This document shows positions 10,390 to 19,915 of a DNA stretch of 49,476 nt, in pieces. Under the pieces are notes generated by a model. It did not search any database. It saw nothing but the letters and a program-made list of their open reading frames with translations, and was not told the origin of the DNA. Position 1 is the stretch's first letter, and the number at the start of each line of letters is the position of its first letter. The stretch covers positions 5,001 through 54,476 of the forward strand of contig JAEQMT010000035.1 of assembly GCA_016722945.1 (NCBI GenBank). The letters run 5' to 3'. The DNA is from Desulfofustis sp. PB-SRB1. GTDB lineage: Bacteria > Desulfobacterota > Desulfobulbia > Desulfobulbales > Desulfocapsaceae. The translations under genes were made by a program, and so were the position numbers.

Positions 10390-10530
10390 GGGAATCTCAA
10401 AGTGTAAGAATTTCGGTTCACAATCGAGGCGTAAGGGACAGGTTATTGCCGGCATTTGGGTAATGTTTAGAAGATAAATTTCCTCGATTAACAATGAGAT
10501 TGGGCAAAAAATCCACTTTGCAGGGTTCCC
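10390..10530 (-). repeat. Dispersed repeat family B, copy 3 (inverted)
   Basis: Read on the minus strand it starts GGGAACCCTGCAAAGTGG, continues TTTTTGCCCAATCTCA and ends GAAATTCTTACACTTTGAG. This matches family B end to end with more divergence in the middle. It occupies the 245-bp gap between uvrC and the glycosyltransferase gene. Confidence 0.7.
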
Positions 10531-10602
10531 ACATAGTGTAGCGCAACCGGGACGGAAATATAACCTTTTTTAAGTATTTCAGATCACAGCAAAGACAGCC
10601 AG

Positions 10603-11856
10603 ATGGACTCAAGAAATAAGGCGACAGTAAGTGTTGTTATCCCCTGCTATAACCATGGCGCCTATTTGCCCGATTCGATCGGTTCGGTACAGGCCCAAAG
10701 CCACCCGAACGTTGAAATTATTGTCGTTAACGACGGTTCAACCGATGAGCACACCAATGCGATCTGCGACAACTACCAGAAAAATGGGGTGCACGTCATC
10801 TCAACCACCAATCAGGGGCTCGCGGCGGCACGCAATAACGGCATAGAGCAAGCGTCAGGACACTACATCGTTGCCCTGGATGCCGATGATCGGATCGGGC
10901 CAACCTATCTCGAGCAAGCAGTCGCTGCGTTTAATGCCCACCCGCAACTTGGCATTGTATACAGCAAGGCATGGTTGTTTGGCGCGATGGACATGCAGTG
11001 GAATCTGCCGCCTTTTTCCATGGAGCAGATGATGCTGGATAACATTATTTTTTGTTCGGCCGTTTTCAAAAAAGAGGATTGGCTGCTGGTTGGCGGATAC
11101 GATGTGAACATGATTTACGGATGGGAGGATTATGATTTCTGGCTTGGCATACTCTCTCTTGGCAGAGAAGTACAACAGCTTTCTGATTTCCACTTTTTCT
11201 ATCGAATCGCCTCGAACTCAATGGTGCGAAGCAAGCAGAAATGGCAAAAAGTTGAAATGTTTAAGAGAATTTATCAGAAGCACAGGGACTTAATTGGGAA
11301 AAACATCGAAGCATGGCTCGATATTCTTGTGGGATATCATGAGAACTACTACGAAACAAAACTGTACGTCGATACCGGTAAAGGATTGAATGAAGATGAG
11401 AGTATCGTTTATAAAATTGACACCGGAAAAAATCAATTACACTTTGACCTCACACCGTTTAATGGGATATGTGAATTGCGATTTGATCCAATCGACTGTG
11501 CCGTCTGTTTGGAAATAAATGGAATTGCTTTTAGTACACTCAATGGTCAAGAATATGAATATGACCCCGAACAGGTAAAATCAAATGCCAGATTTCATCA
11601 GAACTCGTTATTTATGTTCGACAACCGCGACCCGCATTTGTTTTTCTCGATACCGCCGGAGGTAATGAAAAAAATTAATCGCATAACGATCCAGATGGAT
11701 ATTAATAAGACCGGGGATGACGCATTGCGGGAAATTATCCTGTTTCAAAACAGTATCACCAGAAACGAGGCTGACGAGGCCGAGCAGTCCGCCGCCGCCC
11801 AGCCTTTTTGGCAGCACCTGCGAAAGTCAATACTTTCGTCAAAGCCGGGGAAATGA
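10603..11856 (+). CDS. GT2-family glycosyltransferase with C-terminal beta-sandwich-like module
   Basis: A probable cytoplasmic transferase for a surface polysaccharide. Residues 9-230 are a GT-A fold: SVVIPCYNHGAYLPDSIGSV, the nucleotide-binding VVNDGSTDE, the LDADDR metal site, and GWEDYDFWL as the acceptor/base motif. Residues about 250-360 form a second module starting LYVDTGKGLNEDES and holding LHFDLTPFNGICELRFDP and NRDPHLFFSI. The same pattern appears twice in the YfhO-type protein at 13931-17653. Donor and acceptor sugars cannot be told from sequence. It is convergent with the next glycosyltransferase gene. Confidence 0.85.
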   Translation: MDSRNKATVSVVIPCYNHGAYLPDSIGSVQAQSHPNVEIIVVNDGSTDEHTNAICDNYQKNGVHVISTTNQGLAAARNNGIEQASGHYIVALDADDRIGPTYLEQAVAAFNAHPQLGIVYSKAWLFGAMDMQWNLPPFSMEQMMLDNIIFCSAVFKKEDWLLVGGYDVNMIYGWEDYDFWLGILSLGREVQQLSDFHFFYRIASNSMVRSKQKWQKVEMFKRIYQKHRDLIGKNIEAWLDILVGYHENYYETKLYVDTGKGLNEDESIVYKIDTGKNQLHFDLTPFNGICELRFDPIDCAVCLEINGIAFSTLNGQEYEYDPEQVKSNARFHQNSLFMFDNRDPHLFFSIPPEVMKKINRITIQMDINKTGDDALREIILFQNSITRNEADEAEQSAAAQPFWQHLRKSILSSKPGK

Positions 11857-11981
11857 TTAGCACCCTTTTCGATATTGATTCAGGAAATGTTATCCCAGTT
11901 GAGAGAGACCGGCCTGCACACGATTTATTGAACAGCGCAGAGGGTGGCGAATAGACCGATTTTCAAAAATTTCTACATTTT

Positions 11982-13934
11982 TCAGTGCTCCTGTCGGTAT
12001 AGCGGCTGCCGTACCCAATTAAACGGCAGGATCGGAGTCATGATGATGCTGTCTTCCCGATATTCACGACTGTATAAAAATCCGATGTTATAGTAGTCAT
12101 CGATAAGAAGATCTTTTGGAAAGTTGTTGCACATGTATATACGTTCATATATTTCGATATTTGAGCTTCTTGTTGCTGATTCGAAATGGGAAATACGAAC
12201 ATATGGGGTAAAAAGATTGACGTATCCCAGTTTTTTCAGGGAAATGCCGAATAGCACATCACCAAAGCCGTTTGGCACATGTTTCTCCTCCAGTCCCCCC
12301 GCCCGCAGGTATTTTTTCTTTTCAATCATCAAACATGCCCCACTCACCGCCAGACACTCGTGCAATGAATGGTTGAGCGCTAACGGCAGTGCCTCATGTT
12401 CGCTCATAAATTGTGCGGAATTACCAGCGACGTAGCGCCCGGAGCCGTAAATGCCGGCATGTTGGATAAGGGTGTTGTCGTTGCCATACACCAGCTTGCA
12501 GCCAACCGAGCCCACCTGATCGATACGGGCAAACCGCAGTAAATTTTCAATCCAGTCGGTTTGGGTTATTTCTGTATCGCTGTTGAGCAAGACGACAAAA
12601 TCTCCGTTGCTCCGGAAAACTCCGAGATTGTTCAATCTGGCAAAATTAAAATAGCCATCGTCGCTGATAGAGCGAAATTTACCGGGATAGGTTTTAGTGA
12701 AATAATCGTACGTTGAAAAACAGCGCTCATCAGTGCTCCCGTTATCTACGAGCAAAACCTCAAAGTTTTTGTAGGATGTCCTGGTAAAAATCGAGTCAAG
12801 GCAGCGAGCAACAAATTCATGCGCGTTTCTGTTAGGGATGATGATGCTGACCAATGGAAGATCATCAGGTAGCTGAGGGTCAACCCGGTATTGAAAATAG
12901 CGGCTTGAAAAGGTAACCGTTGCCGGATACCCCCGGCGAGAACAGGCCTCAGTGACTGCGGTAATCCCGGCATCAGCGGCGTACGGTTTGGCAGCGGAAT
13001 CCTGCTGGGCGGTGCTTTTGTCGTGGGCACGCCATTGGTAAAGACTGATAGGGACATGAATGATCGCTTTATCAGTTGATTCCACGGCTCTGAGCATCAA
13101 GTCGTGATCCTGAGCGCCTTCAAACCCCTTACGCCAGCCTCCTAGGCGGCGAATGAAATCCGTCTTATACATGGACAGATGGGTGGTATAGTTTTTTGAT
13201 AGATGGAGAAATTCCGACCAGGCCGGCTTATAGACGGTTGCTTCGTGGTGACCATCGGCATCGATGATCTCCTCATCGGAGTAGAGGATATCAGGTTCAC
13301 CATGCAACTCTATAGCCCGCACCATTTCGGCAAGCGCGTTTGGCTTGAGTCGGTCATCATGATCCAGCAAGCATATATAGTCGCCGGTGGCCAATCCCAT
13401 GCAAGCGTTGGTGGTCTCCGAAATGTGTTTGTTTGTTGCATGTTTCAAAACCTTTACTTTGTCATTGTATTTTTTCTGATAGGTCTGCAGAAGCGCATCT
13501 ACTTCAGCGGATTGAGAACAATCGTCCACAATGCAAAGCTGCCAATTCTCATAGGATTGCAATTCTACGCTTTCAAGTGCTTCTGTTATATGCTCAATAG
13601 CGGGTCGGTAGACGGGAACAAGAATACTTATGAGCGGTTGTGACTGGTATTGAGCAAGGTGTTCTCGTAAGAATTGCACATATCGAGACCACTTTTGGAA
13701 ATCATCATTGACAAATTTCTTATTAAATAAAAAAGAAATTTTTGAATTTCGCCAAGGGTTCTCCTTGTGATTGCGTAATCTACCAAAAATGTGGAGTCCA
13801 AAACGTGAAAAGAAAAAACAAACCTCAACAAAAATATAATTTATATATCTCAGCCCAGGAAGCTTAATTAATGTAAGAGCAATCTTTTTTAAATGATATT
13901 TAAAGAAATTAATATGTGAATTGGTATCGTTCAT
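11982..13934 (-). CDS. Tandem two-domain GT2 glycosyltransferase
   Basis: Of 650 residues, about 1-40 include a hydrophobic stretch. Two GT-A domains follow. The first (about 100-330) has ISILVPVYRPAIEHI, IVDDCSQS and LLDHDDRL. The second (about 365-600) has VSIIIPNRNAHEFVARCL, LLVDNGSTD and LLNSDTEI. Bifunctional proteins of this design build O-antigen-like or rhamnan-type glycans on the cytoplasmic face. The start overlaps the YfhO-type gene stop by 4 bp (ATGA), so the two are translationally coupled. Substrate specificity is unknown. Confidence 0.87.
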   Translation of the reverse strand: MNDTNSHINFFKYHLKKIALTLIKLPGLRYINYIFVEVCFFFSRFGLHIFGRLRNHKENPWRNSKISFLFNKKFVNDDFQKWSRYVQFLREHLAQYQSQPLISILVPVYRPAIEHITEALESVELQSYENWQLCIVDDCSQSAEVDALLQTYQKKYNDKVKVLKHATNKHISETTNACMGLATGDYICLLDHDDRLKPNALAEMVRAIELHGEPDILYSDEEIIDADGHHEATVYKPAWSEFLHLSKNYTTHLSMYKTDFIRRLGGWRKGFEGAQDHDLMLRAVESTDKAIIHVPISLYQWRAHDKSTAQQDSAAKPYAADAGITAVTEACSRRGYPATVTFSSRYFQYRVDPQLPDDLPLVSIIIPNRNAHEFVARCLDSIFTRTSYKNFEVLLVDNGSTDERCFSTYDYFTKTYPGKFRSISDDGYFNFARLNNLGVFRSNGDFVVLLNSDTEITQTDWIENLLRFARIDQVGSVGCKLVYGNDNTLIQHAGIYGSGRYVAGNSAQFMSEHEALPLALNHSLHECLAVSGACLMIEKKKYLRAGGLEEKHVPNGFGDVLFGISLKKLGYVNLFTPYVRISHFESATRSSNIEIYERIYMCNNFPKDLLIDDYYNIGFLYSREYREDSIIMTPILPFNWVRQPLYRQEH

Positions 13935-16900
13935 ATATATTCATTATTAAGTTGTGGGGGACGTAATGACTGATAAAAAAGTGGTGATATTCGCTCAGAG
14001 ATGAGCAATAAGATAAAAATTACAATACAGCAGAGAGTAATAATAAATCCTATTTGTAGATAGGGTGTAAAATATGTGATTCCTATGGTATGTGATCCCG
14101 ACTCAATCATTAACCCATAAAAACCAAAATGTGTTGTAAGGGGAGTGGTTTCCTTTCCATTTACAGTGAATTTCCAACCACTTTCTTTAGGTATAGATAG
14201 AAAAAGAATTCCTGGTCGATTAACATCAATTGAACCAATAATTAAGTTTTGTGAAAAATAGTCCAGGGTCATGGCGTGTTCTTTTAGATACGCTATATTT
14301 TCTCGTACAAATTGAAGCGTTTCTGATGAAAAATAACCAGATTCATATATTTGATTAATATTCTTCAGCATACCATTATCAAGTTTTTTTACTGGTATAC
14401 TAGAATTTAAGTCTTCATCGATAATGGCAGCTTTGAGGGCGATAAGATCTCGCATTTCTGGCGGAAATTTGAGTGTATCATTTTCGGTGATGTATTTGTC
14501 AAAGAACACGCCTAATGGAAGAAAGAGGTCGTTGGCAAACAGCAGATACTTCTCACCTTCAGCGAGCGCTGAATATGATGGAGAAATAGGGGTTTCAGAT
14601 CCAAGCATCTGAAGATAATACTTTACAGAAAGCAGGCTTTCCAAGATATAGCGATTGTTCAAACCGGTAATATAAGAAGATCCCTGCGTTTTGTGGTGAT
14701 AATCAATATCAAACGCGTCGAGTGCATTAATATATGCCAAAGAATTAAACGAATTGTACGATTTCAGACCAAAGTATCCTTGTGCCAATGCATCGTTAAA
14801 ATGAACAGTTGGGGATGATTTCTCTATTCGATAGAATCCTGAATCATCTTTTTGTAACCTTTTGATAAAATCCTTAGACTCATCGTAATAAAAGCCACCA
14901 GTAGTGATAACATCCGCTCGTAGATTATCTCTCTCTTTGGAGCTATTGCCGACAATATATAGAATCTCACCAACAAAAATAAGCGGAATAAACAGCAAAC
15001 CCAGCATACGAAGTTTGGACGATTTAAGAAAAAGAAGAGATATAAAATAACTTGTGATCAGAAGTAAAATAACTGCAAGAGTGTTTGTGTTTTTGTCCAG
15101 ATCAAGATAAGACGATACAAAAGTGTTGTGATCAATAGCGTAGAGGAAATAGAGACAAAGCGTAAAGGTTATAACTAGTAAAGGTATATTTATAATGCGT
15201 TTTCTTATACAATTATCAAGTGCTAACGCGGCGAAGCCGGCAAAGCTTAAAGATACCCAGAAAGAAGATGTCTTGTAATAATGCCCTTGGAATGCGTTTA
15301 ATGCATAGCGAAACCACGGGAGAAACAGGTACATAAGACATAAGCATAGTACGATGCCAATGAGCGTTCGAAAACGTGCTGACCTTCCGCAGAAAACCTG
15401 CGGAACCAATAGCAGGGCAATAAGGCCAATATAGAAATGCGGGGCGTCAAGGTAGTTTAGCCAACCTGTAAAGATACTGCCTCGTCCCAACAGATCAGGA
15501 CTGAACAAGCTGGCAATCGAAGTCAGCCACTGTTCTGGTGGATTGAGTGAGAGCAGTGAACTGGTAAATGCCGGTTCAATTTTAGATCCAGCACCCATCA
15601 TTCGGGCGGTGTTAAATATTGAAAACAGGCCAGGCACAATAATATATGATGACATCAAAAGACCAAAAAAATAAAATGAAACCAGTTTGCCCAATGAGTT
15701 TAGTTGTTTTTTGAATTCGTCTTTATACAGGTAACTCAATCTGCCGACACAATAGATGAGAAGGAAAATTGTCCATATGTAGCTGTGAAAAATTCCCCGC
15801 ATTACCATAAAAACAACCACAAAGGGCAACAGATACCATCTGTGTTTGACCAGATATAATTCGATTGAATAGAGGGCAAATGCAACCATGACCACTTCGG
15901 TGGCGTAATGAACCCAGTTGCCTCTTACAATCATGTGGGCTGAAAAACAGAGACAGACGGAAACAACCATCGAAGCGTATCTACCCAGACCACCGAGGCG
16001 TAGCCACCCATAAAACAGGATGGCGGCGCATAGGATTTTGAAATATTGCATCATTCCAAAACCATACGCTATCAAATCGGGAGGCAGCATTGCATGGAGA
16101 AAGGAAAACGGATCGACAAAAGCGTTGTAAAAACCTTGTCCGGCACCGATGGCAAATGTCCACAGCGGCATGCCGTCAGTGCGGAGATATTCGGCAAGAT
16201 GGACGGTAAGCGGCCAGAATGCGGTGACACTGTCATTGGCAACATCGGCGAAAAGATAGAGCTTTTCAAGGGTCAGATATGGCTGGTAGACGATAAATCC
16301 AACCACCCCAACACCGAGAATGAAAAGATATGGGCTTACCTTGTTCCAGAGTGGGGTGAGTTCGGAGCCGGCCACCGATACCCAGCCCGATCTGCAGAGC
16401 CTGGTGAGCATCACCACTGCAAGCAAAAGAAACAGGGTTGATATGAAGCGATGAATTTTCAGGGTAACAAGCTGTTCTTGAGAAAAGTGTTGTGTATTGA
16501 TTATCTCGGAAATAGTCAGCAGTGCATGAGGATCTTCGCCGCTATGCTCGACAACCAGTCCAGCACTATCATCCAGCGAAATTGAGGCGTCATCATTGGG
16601 ATATAACAACTCGAGTAAAGCGTCTGGCGGCAGGTGTGCCAACTCATAAAATGTCCCCCACGAGCTATATCCGATGTACAAACCACCAATGTTCAGCACA
16701 CCTTCACCGACTCCAAAATCAAAACGCACTATGTTGAGTCCACTTTTTCCGGGAATCGAAAAATCTACATCCAGATATGAGTCTGATTGATGGATATACT
16801 GCGTTGTCGAGTTTTTCTCCTGCAGGGTCCTGAACCCAATCAAATTATAGGTGTAGTAAAGCCTCAGAGTTTTCCCCCAGGTAAGCGGTTCACTCTGTCT

Positions 16901-17653
16901 GACCTGCATCCTGATAGTGTTTGGTGATGGGCTCCAGTTGAGAAGATATATCCCTGTCAGGATCAGCAGCACCAGCGCACATTGACCAGTGTCAGATTTA
17001 GTCATTCTCTTTTTCAGAAGAAGAGTCGACACGTGCAGTCCGCCGGCAACAACGAGAACCGCAAAGCCGAGCGAGATAGCTCGCAATAATCTGAGATACC
17101 AGAGGTGCCGTTGCGTTAGACTGTTCTGCCAGTCTGATCTCGATACATCCAGCACCACATATGGATCGTTTTCTGAAACTCCCACTACCAGATCTCTGTT
17201 ATCAACTATTGCGTTGGTGATTCCATTTGTTGTTTGAAATCGCTCCAGAAGATGAGCGCCGTCGATTTTTTCCAGTGAATAAAAAGTAGCGCGTCGTTCG
17301 TAGCCTAATTCAATTGAGACTACCTGAAACACCCCGGGAGCATTGCCAAAATCAACTCTAATCCGACGCAGGGATGAAAAGCCCGGCAGATGAAACGAGA
17401 TCGTGTTGTCCTGTCTCTGGTGGGAAATAAACTTCTTAACGGAATTTCGTTCGGTGAAATCTTTGAACCCAGGAATTCCATATGAATAATACAATTGCAG
17501 CAACCGTCCGGTGGTTGTCGGTTCAACCTGTGTAATATGCAGGGTGACGCGATTCGGGGCGGGTTCCCAGAAAAAGCAGTAAAGAACGACACCCAGAAGA
17601 ATTACCAGCAGGGCTGTTATTCTTTTTGATCGTGGTAACCGAATGCGTGGCAT
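13931..17653 (-). CDS. YfhO-type multi-span membrane protein with duplicated N-terminal module
   Basis: A 1240-residue inner-membrane protein of the YfhO / GT-C-like family, whose members are linked to glycosylation of surface polymers. Two similar units come first (about residues 15-215 and 225-425). Each has a transmembrane helix, then LQLYYSYGIPGF or LRLYYTYNLIGF, then DPYVVLDV or DPHALLTI. A polytopic core of roughly a dozen helices follows (about 435-900). Next is a periplasmic region with RADVITTGGFYYDES and a final membrane helix near the C-terminus. By eye the 3' half (13931-15900) is much richer in A+T than the 5' half. It forms an operon with the downstream GT2 gene (ATGA overlap). 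The catalytic role is not proven. Confidence 0.8.
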   Translation of the reverse strand: MPRIRLPRSKRITALLVILLGVVLYCFFWEPAPNRVTLHITQVEPTTTGRLLQLYYSYGIPGFKDFTERNSVKKFISHQRQDNTISFHLPGFSSLRRIRVDFGNAPGVFQVVSIELGYERRATFYSLEKIDGAHLLERFQTTNGITNAIVDNRDLVVGVSENDPYVVLDVSRSDWQNSLTQRHLWYLRLLRAISLGFAVLVVAGGLHVSTLLLKKRMTKSDTGQCALVLLILTGIYLLNWSPSPNTIRMQVRQSEPLTWGKTLRLYYTYNLIGFRTLQEKNSTTQYIHQSDSYLDVDFSIPGKSGLNIVRFDFGVGEGVLNIGGLYIGYSSWGTFYELAHLPPDALLELLYPNDDASISLDDSAGLVVEHSGEDPHALLTISEIINTQHFSQEQLVTLKIHRFISTLFLLLAVVMLTRLCRSGWVSVAGSELTPLWNKVSPYLFILGVGVVGFIVYQPYLTLEKLYLFADVANDSVTAFWPLTVHLAEYLRTDGMPLWTFAIGAGQGFYNAFVDPFSFLHAMLPPDLIAYGFGMMQYFKILCAAILFYGWLRLGGLGRYASMVVSVCLCFSAHMIVRGNWVHYATEVVMVAFALYSIELYLVKHRWYLLPFVVVFMVMRGIFHSYIWTIFLLIYCVGRLSYLYKDEFKKQLNSLGKLVSFYFFGLLMSSYIIVPGLFSIFNTARMMGAGSKIEPAFTSSLLSLNPPEQWLTSIASLFSPDLLGRGSIFTGWLNYLDAPHFYIGLIALLLVPQVFCGRSARFRTLIGIVLCLCLMYLFLPWFRYALNAFQGHYYKTSSFWVSLSFAGFAALALDNCIRKRIINIPLLVITFTLCLYFLYAIDHNTFVSSYLDLDKNTNTLAVILLLITSYFISLLFLKSSKLRMLGLLFIPLIFVGEILYIVGNSSKERDNLRADVITTGGFYYDESKDFIKRLQKDDSGFYRIEKSSPTVHFNDALAQGYFGLKSYNSFNSLAYINALDAFDIDYHHKTQGSSYITGLNNRYILESLLSVKYYLQMLGSETPISPSYSALAEGEKYLLFANDLFLPLGVFFDKYITENDTLKFPPEMRDLIALKAAIIDEDLNSSIPVKKLDNGMLKNINQIYESGYFSSETLQFVRENIAYLKEHAMTLDYFSQNLIIGSIDVNRPGILFLSIPKESGWKFTVNGKETTPLTTHFGFYGLMIESGSHTIGITYFTPYLQIGFIITLCCIVIFILLLISERISPLFYQSLRPPQLNNEYI

Positions 17654-17671
17654 GAGTGGGGGGTATTGGGC

Positions 17672-17950
17672 TTAGCGCCGAATTTCAAACGAGTTTGCCG
17701 CGGGTTCTTCCACATCGTCGGTGGTTCGGACACTTTTTACAACCGCATGGGGTGGACCGGTGTGCAGCCATTCCACCATTTCGGCAACGTTCTTCCGGTC
17801 GCCGGCTATCAGGGTCTCCACGCTACCGTCGCCGAGGTTTCTTACCCAGCCTGAAAGGCCGAGTTCTACTGCCTTGAGGCGGGTGTAGTGGCGAAAGCAT
17901 ACGCCCTGGACGATGCCGAATACTCGTGCACGAATGGTTTTCCCGGTCAT
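17672..17950 (-). CDS. acyP: Acylphosphatase
   Basis: A small cytoplasmic enzyme that hydrolyses acyl phosphates. The 92 residues match the family. The phosphate-binding loop with its arginine is VQGVCFRHYTRL (family pattern VQGVxFR), and the catalytic Asn motif is GWVRNLGDGSVE. It lies 36 bp after the moeA-PBP stop and 18 bp before the YfhO-type gene, so it is probably cotranscribed with both. There is no clear functional link. Confidence 0.93.
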   Translation of the reverse strand: MTGKTIRARVFGIVQGVCFRHYTRLKAVELGLSGWVRNLGDGSVETLIAGDRKNVAEMVEWLHTGPPHAVVKSVRTTDDVEEPAANSFEIRR

Positions 17951-17986
17951 GGATAGATGGAGTATTCGTAAAGAGTGAGCGCGCCA

Positions 17987-19915
17987 TCAGGGCTGGCGAT
18001 AGATTACCGTGCCGCATTCGCAGAGATCATAGCCGCCCAGCGCCGTTATTTTTTTATGCAGACCGGTATCGTTTTTGATCACCTCAAGGGCTGCCGAAAC
18101 GCGTGGGTCATCGCTGAACCGATCGGGACAGATTAGATCGTATCGCTCATTGGCCACCGGGATAAAATCAAGATCCAGGGCCGTTGCCGCCGCAAGTATA
18201 CCCATGCCGACGTCGGCGCTTCCCGAGGCGACGGCGACGGCGACATTCATATGGGTGTACTCTTCTCGTTCATAGCCGATAATCTTGTCGGGAGCAAGGT
18301 GGGCATCACGTAGTATCTTGTCGGTAAGCAACCTGGTACCCGCTCCCTGTTGGCGGTTGATAAATACATGGCCATGTTCGGCAATATCAGAGAAGCTTGA
18401 GATATTCTTGGGATTTCCTTTCGGCACAATCATCCCCTGCTGCCGGTGGCATAAATTGATTAAACGCAGGGGGAGTTCCGGCAGAAATTTTTTGATAAAA
18501 CTGATATTATATTCGCCACTTTCTTCATCGAGCAGATGAACTCCGGCTAGATGCGCCTCACCTCGCCTGATGGCCATAATTCCGCCCAGCGAGCCGACAT
18601 GGGCGGAAGAGAGACGAACGGGCGGACTCAGCCGGTGCAACTGGTTGGCCAGCACATCGAGGATGTTGTCATGGCTGCCGATCACCACCAGGGTCGCCTC
18701 GATTTCAGCTTGTTTACGAAGCAGGGTGAGGGAAACCTTAGATGCCGCCGCGACCCCTTCGCTGCCGGCTGGTATTCTCAGCAGCGCGTCGGCCCGAACC
18801 ATCGACATTACCGATCCGGCGCCCTTGCCGGACGGGGTGGCAATCAATTTTTCACCAACGAGTCCGAGGTTGACCCGGACAAATTGATCCACCCCCATGG
18901 TTGAAAACACCGGGCGCGACATGACCGCCTCGATTTCCGGTTCGACGGGAAGGGGCATGTCAAGATATCGATACACCATTTCCCGGACGAACAGCCGCAT
19001 GGTCAGAAGCGCTGAGATCGGATAGCCAGGCAAGCCGATTACCGGCTTGTTATCGACGATGGCCAGCAGCACCGGTTTTCCCGGTTTAATGGCGACACCG
19101 TGGACAACGATTGTGCCCAGTTCAGCGAGCACCTGAGCCGTGTAGTCTTTTTTCCCGGCTGAGGCCCCGGCATTGATTACCACCATGTCGCTGTCGTCGA
19201 CACCTTTTTGAATTGCCTCTCGCAGACGTTTCGGTTCGTCCGGTACCGGTGGGTAGGCCTTGGGTATGGCACCCCATTGGGAGAGGTAGCCGGTGAGCAG
19301 GGTGGAATTGAATTCAATGATGTCACCGGGAGTAATCACATTTCCCGGTGCCACCAGATCGCTGCCGGTGGGAATAACACCGGTGCGCGGTTCCCTGAAG
19401 ACTTTGATCTCGGTAATGCCGGCAGCGAGCAGGGCCGCCTGATCGATGGGGCGTATGTGGGCTCCTGCGGCGATAATCATCTCGGTGGCAACAATATCTT
19501 CACCGACCGTGCGGACATGTTGCCAGGGGGTCGCCGGTGCAATTATCTCGGCATTGCCGTCCGCATCGATATGGATATCCTCGATCATGACGACGCTGTT
19601 GAAAGGTTCGAATACCGCATTGCCGGTGTTTACATGACGGTATCGATCAGGGGGCAGACGAATGGGATTCGCCTCTGATGCGCCAACAAGTTCGCCAAAA
19701 TGAACGGCAATGCCATCCATCGCGGCGGCGTTGTAGGAGGGAGACGAGTGACGGGCATATACCGGCTCGGCGGTACGTTTGCCAAGCGCATCCACCACCT
19801 GCACCCGATGTCGATGCGTTGTCCCAAAAAAGCCGCAAGAGGTAAGGGCGTCATGCCACGCCGCACGGGCTTCGGCAAGGGGCTGATTGCCGATATAAAT
19901 GTTTTGCTCTTTCAT
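17987..19915 (-). CDS. MoeA-like molybdopterin molybdenumtransferase fused to a periplasmic-binding-like domain
   Basis: Of 642 residues, the first 400 are MoeA: SPSYNAAAMDGIAVHF, INAGASAGKKDYTA and PVIGLPGYPISAL. MoeA inserts molybdate or tungstate into adenylated molybdopterin. The last 220 residues are a ligand-binding-like (PBP) domain with GSHDNILDVLANQL, FINRQQGAGTRLL and SGSADVGMGILAAA, a fusion seen in anaerobes and archaea. The start is taken at ATG 19915, whose ATGA overlaps the upstream moeA stop; an in-frame ATG 39 bases further upstream lies inside moeA. The domain may sense a metal oxyanion or cofactor, but its ligand is unknown. Confidence 0.88.
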   Translation of the reverse strand: MKEQNIYIGNQPLAEARAAWHDALTSCGFFGTTHRHRVQVVDALGKRTAEPVYARHSSPSYNAAAMDGIAVHFGELVGASEANPIRLPPDRYRHVNTGNAVFEPFNSVVMIEDIHIDADGNAEIIAPATPWQHVRTVGEDIVATEMIIAAGAHIRPIDQAALLAAGITEIKVFREPRTGVIPTGSDLVAPGNVITPGDIIEFNSTLLTGYLSQWGAIPKAYPPVPDEPKRLREAIQKGVDDSDMVVINAGASAGKKDYTAQVLAELGTIVVHGVAIKPGKPVLLAIVDNKPVIGLPGYPISALLTMRLFVREMVYRYLDMPLPVEPEIEAVMSRPVFSTMGVDQFVRVNLGLVGEKLIATPSGKGAGSVMSMVRADALLRIPAGSEGVAAASKVSLTLLRKQAEIEATLVVIGSHDNILDVLANQLHRLSPPVRLSSAHVGSLGGIMAIRRGEAHLAGVHLLDEESGEYNISFIKKFLPELPLRLINLCHRQQGMIVPKGNPKNISSFSDIAEHGHVFINRQQGAGTRLLTDKILRDAHLAPDKIIGYEREEYTHMNVAVAVASGSADVGMGILAAATALDLDFIPVANERYDLICPDRFSDDPRVSAALEVIKNDTGLHKKITALGGYDLCECGTVIYRQP

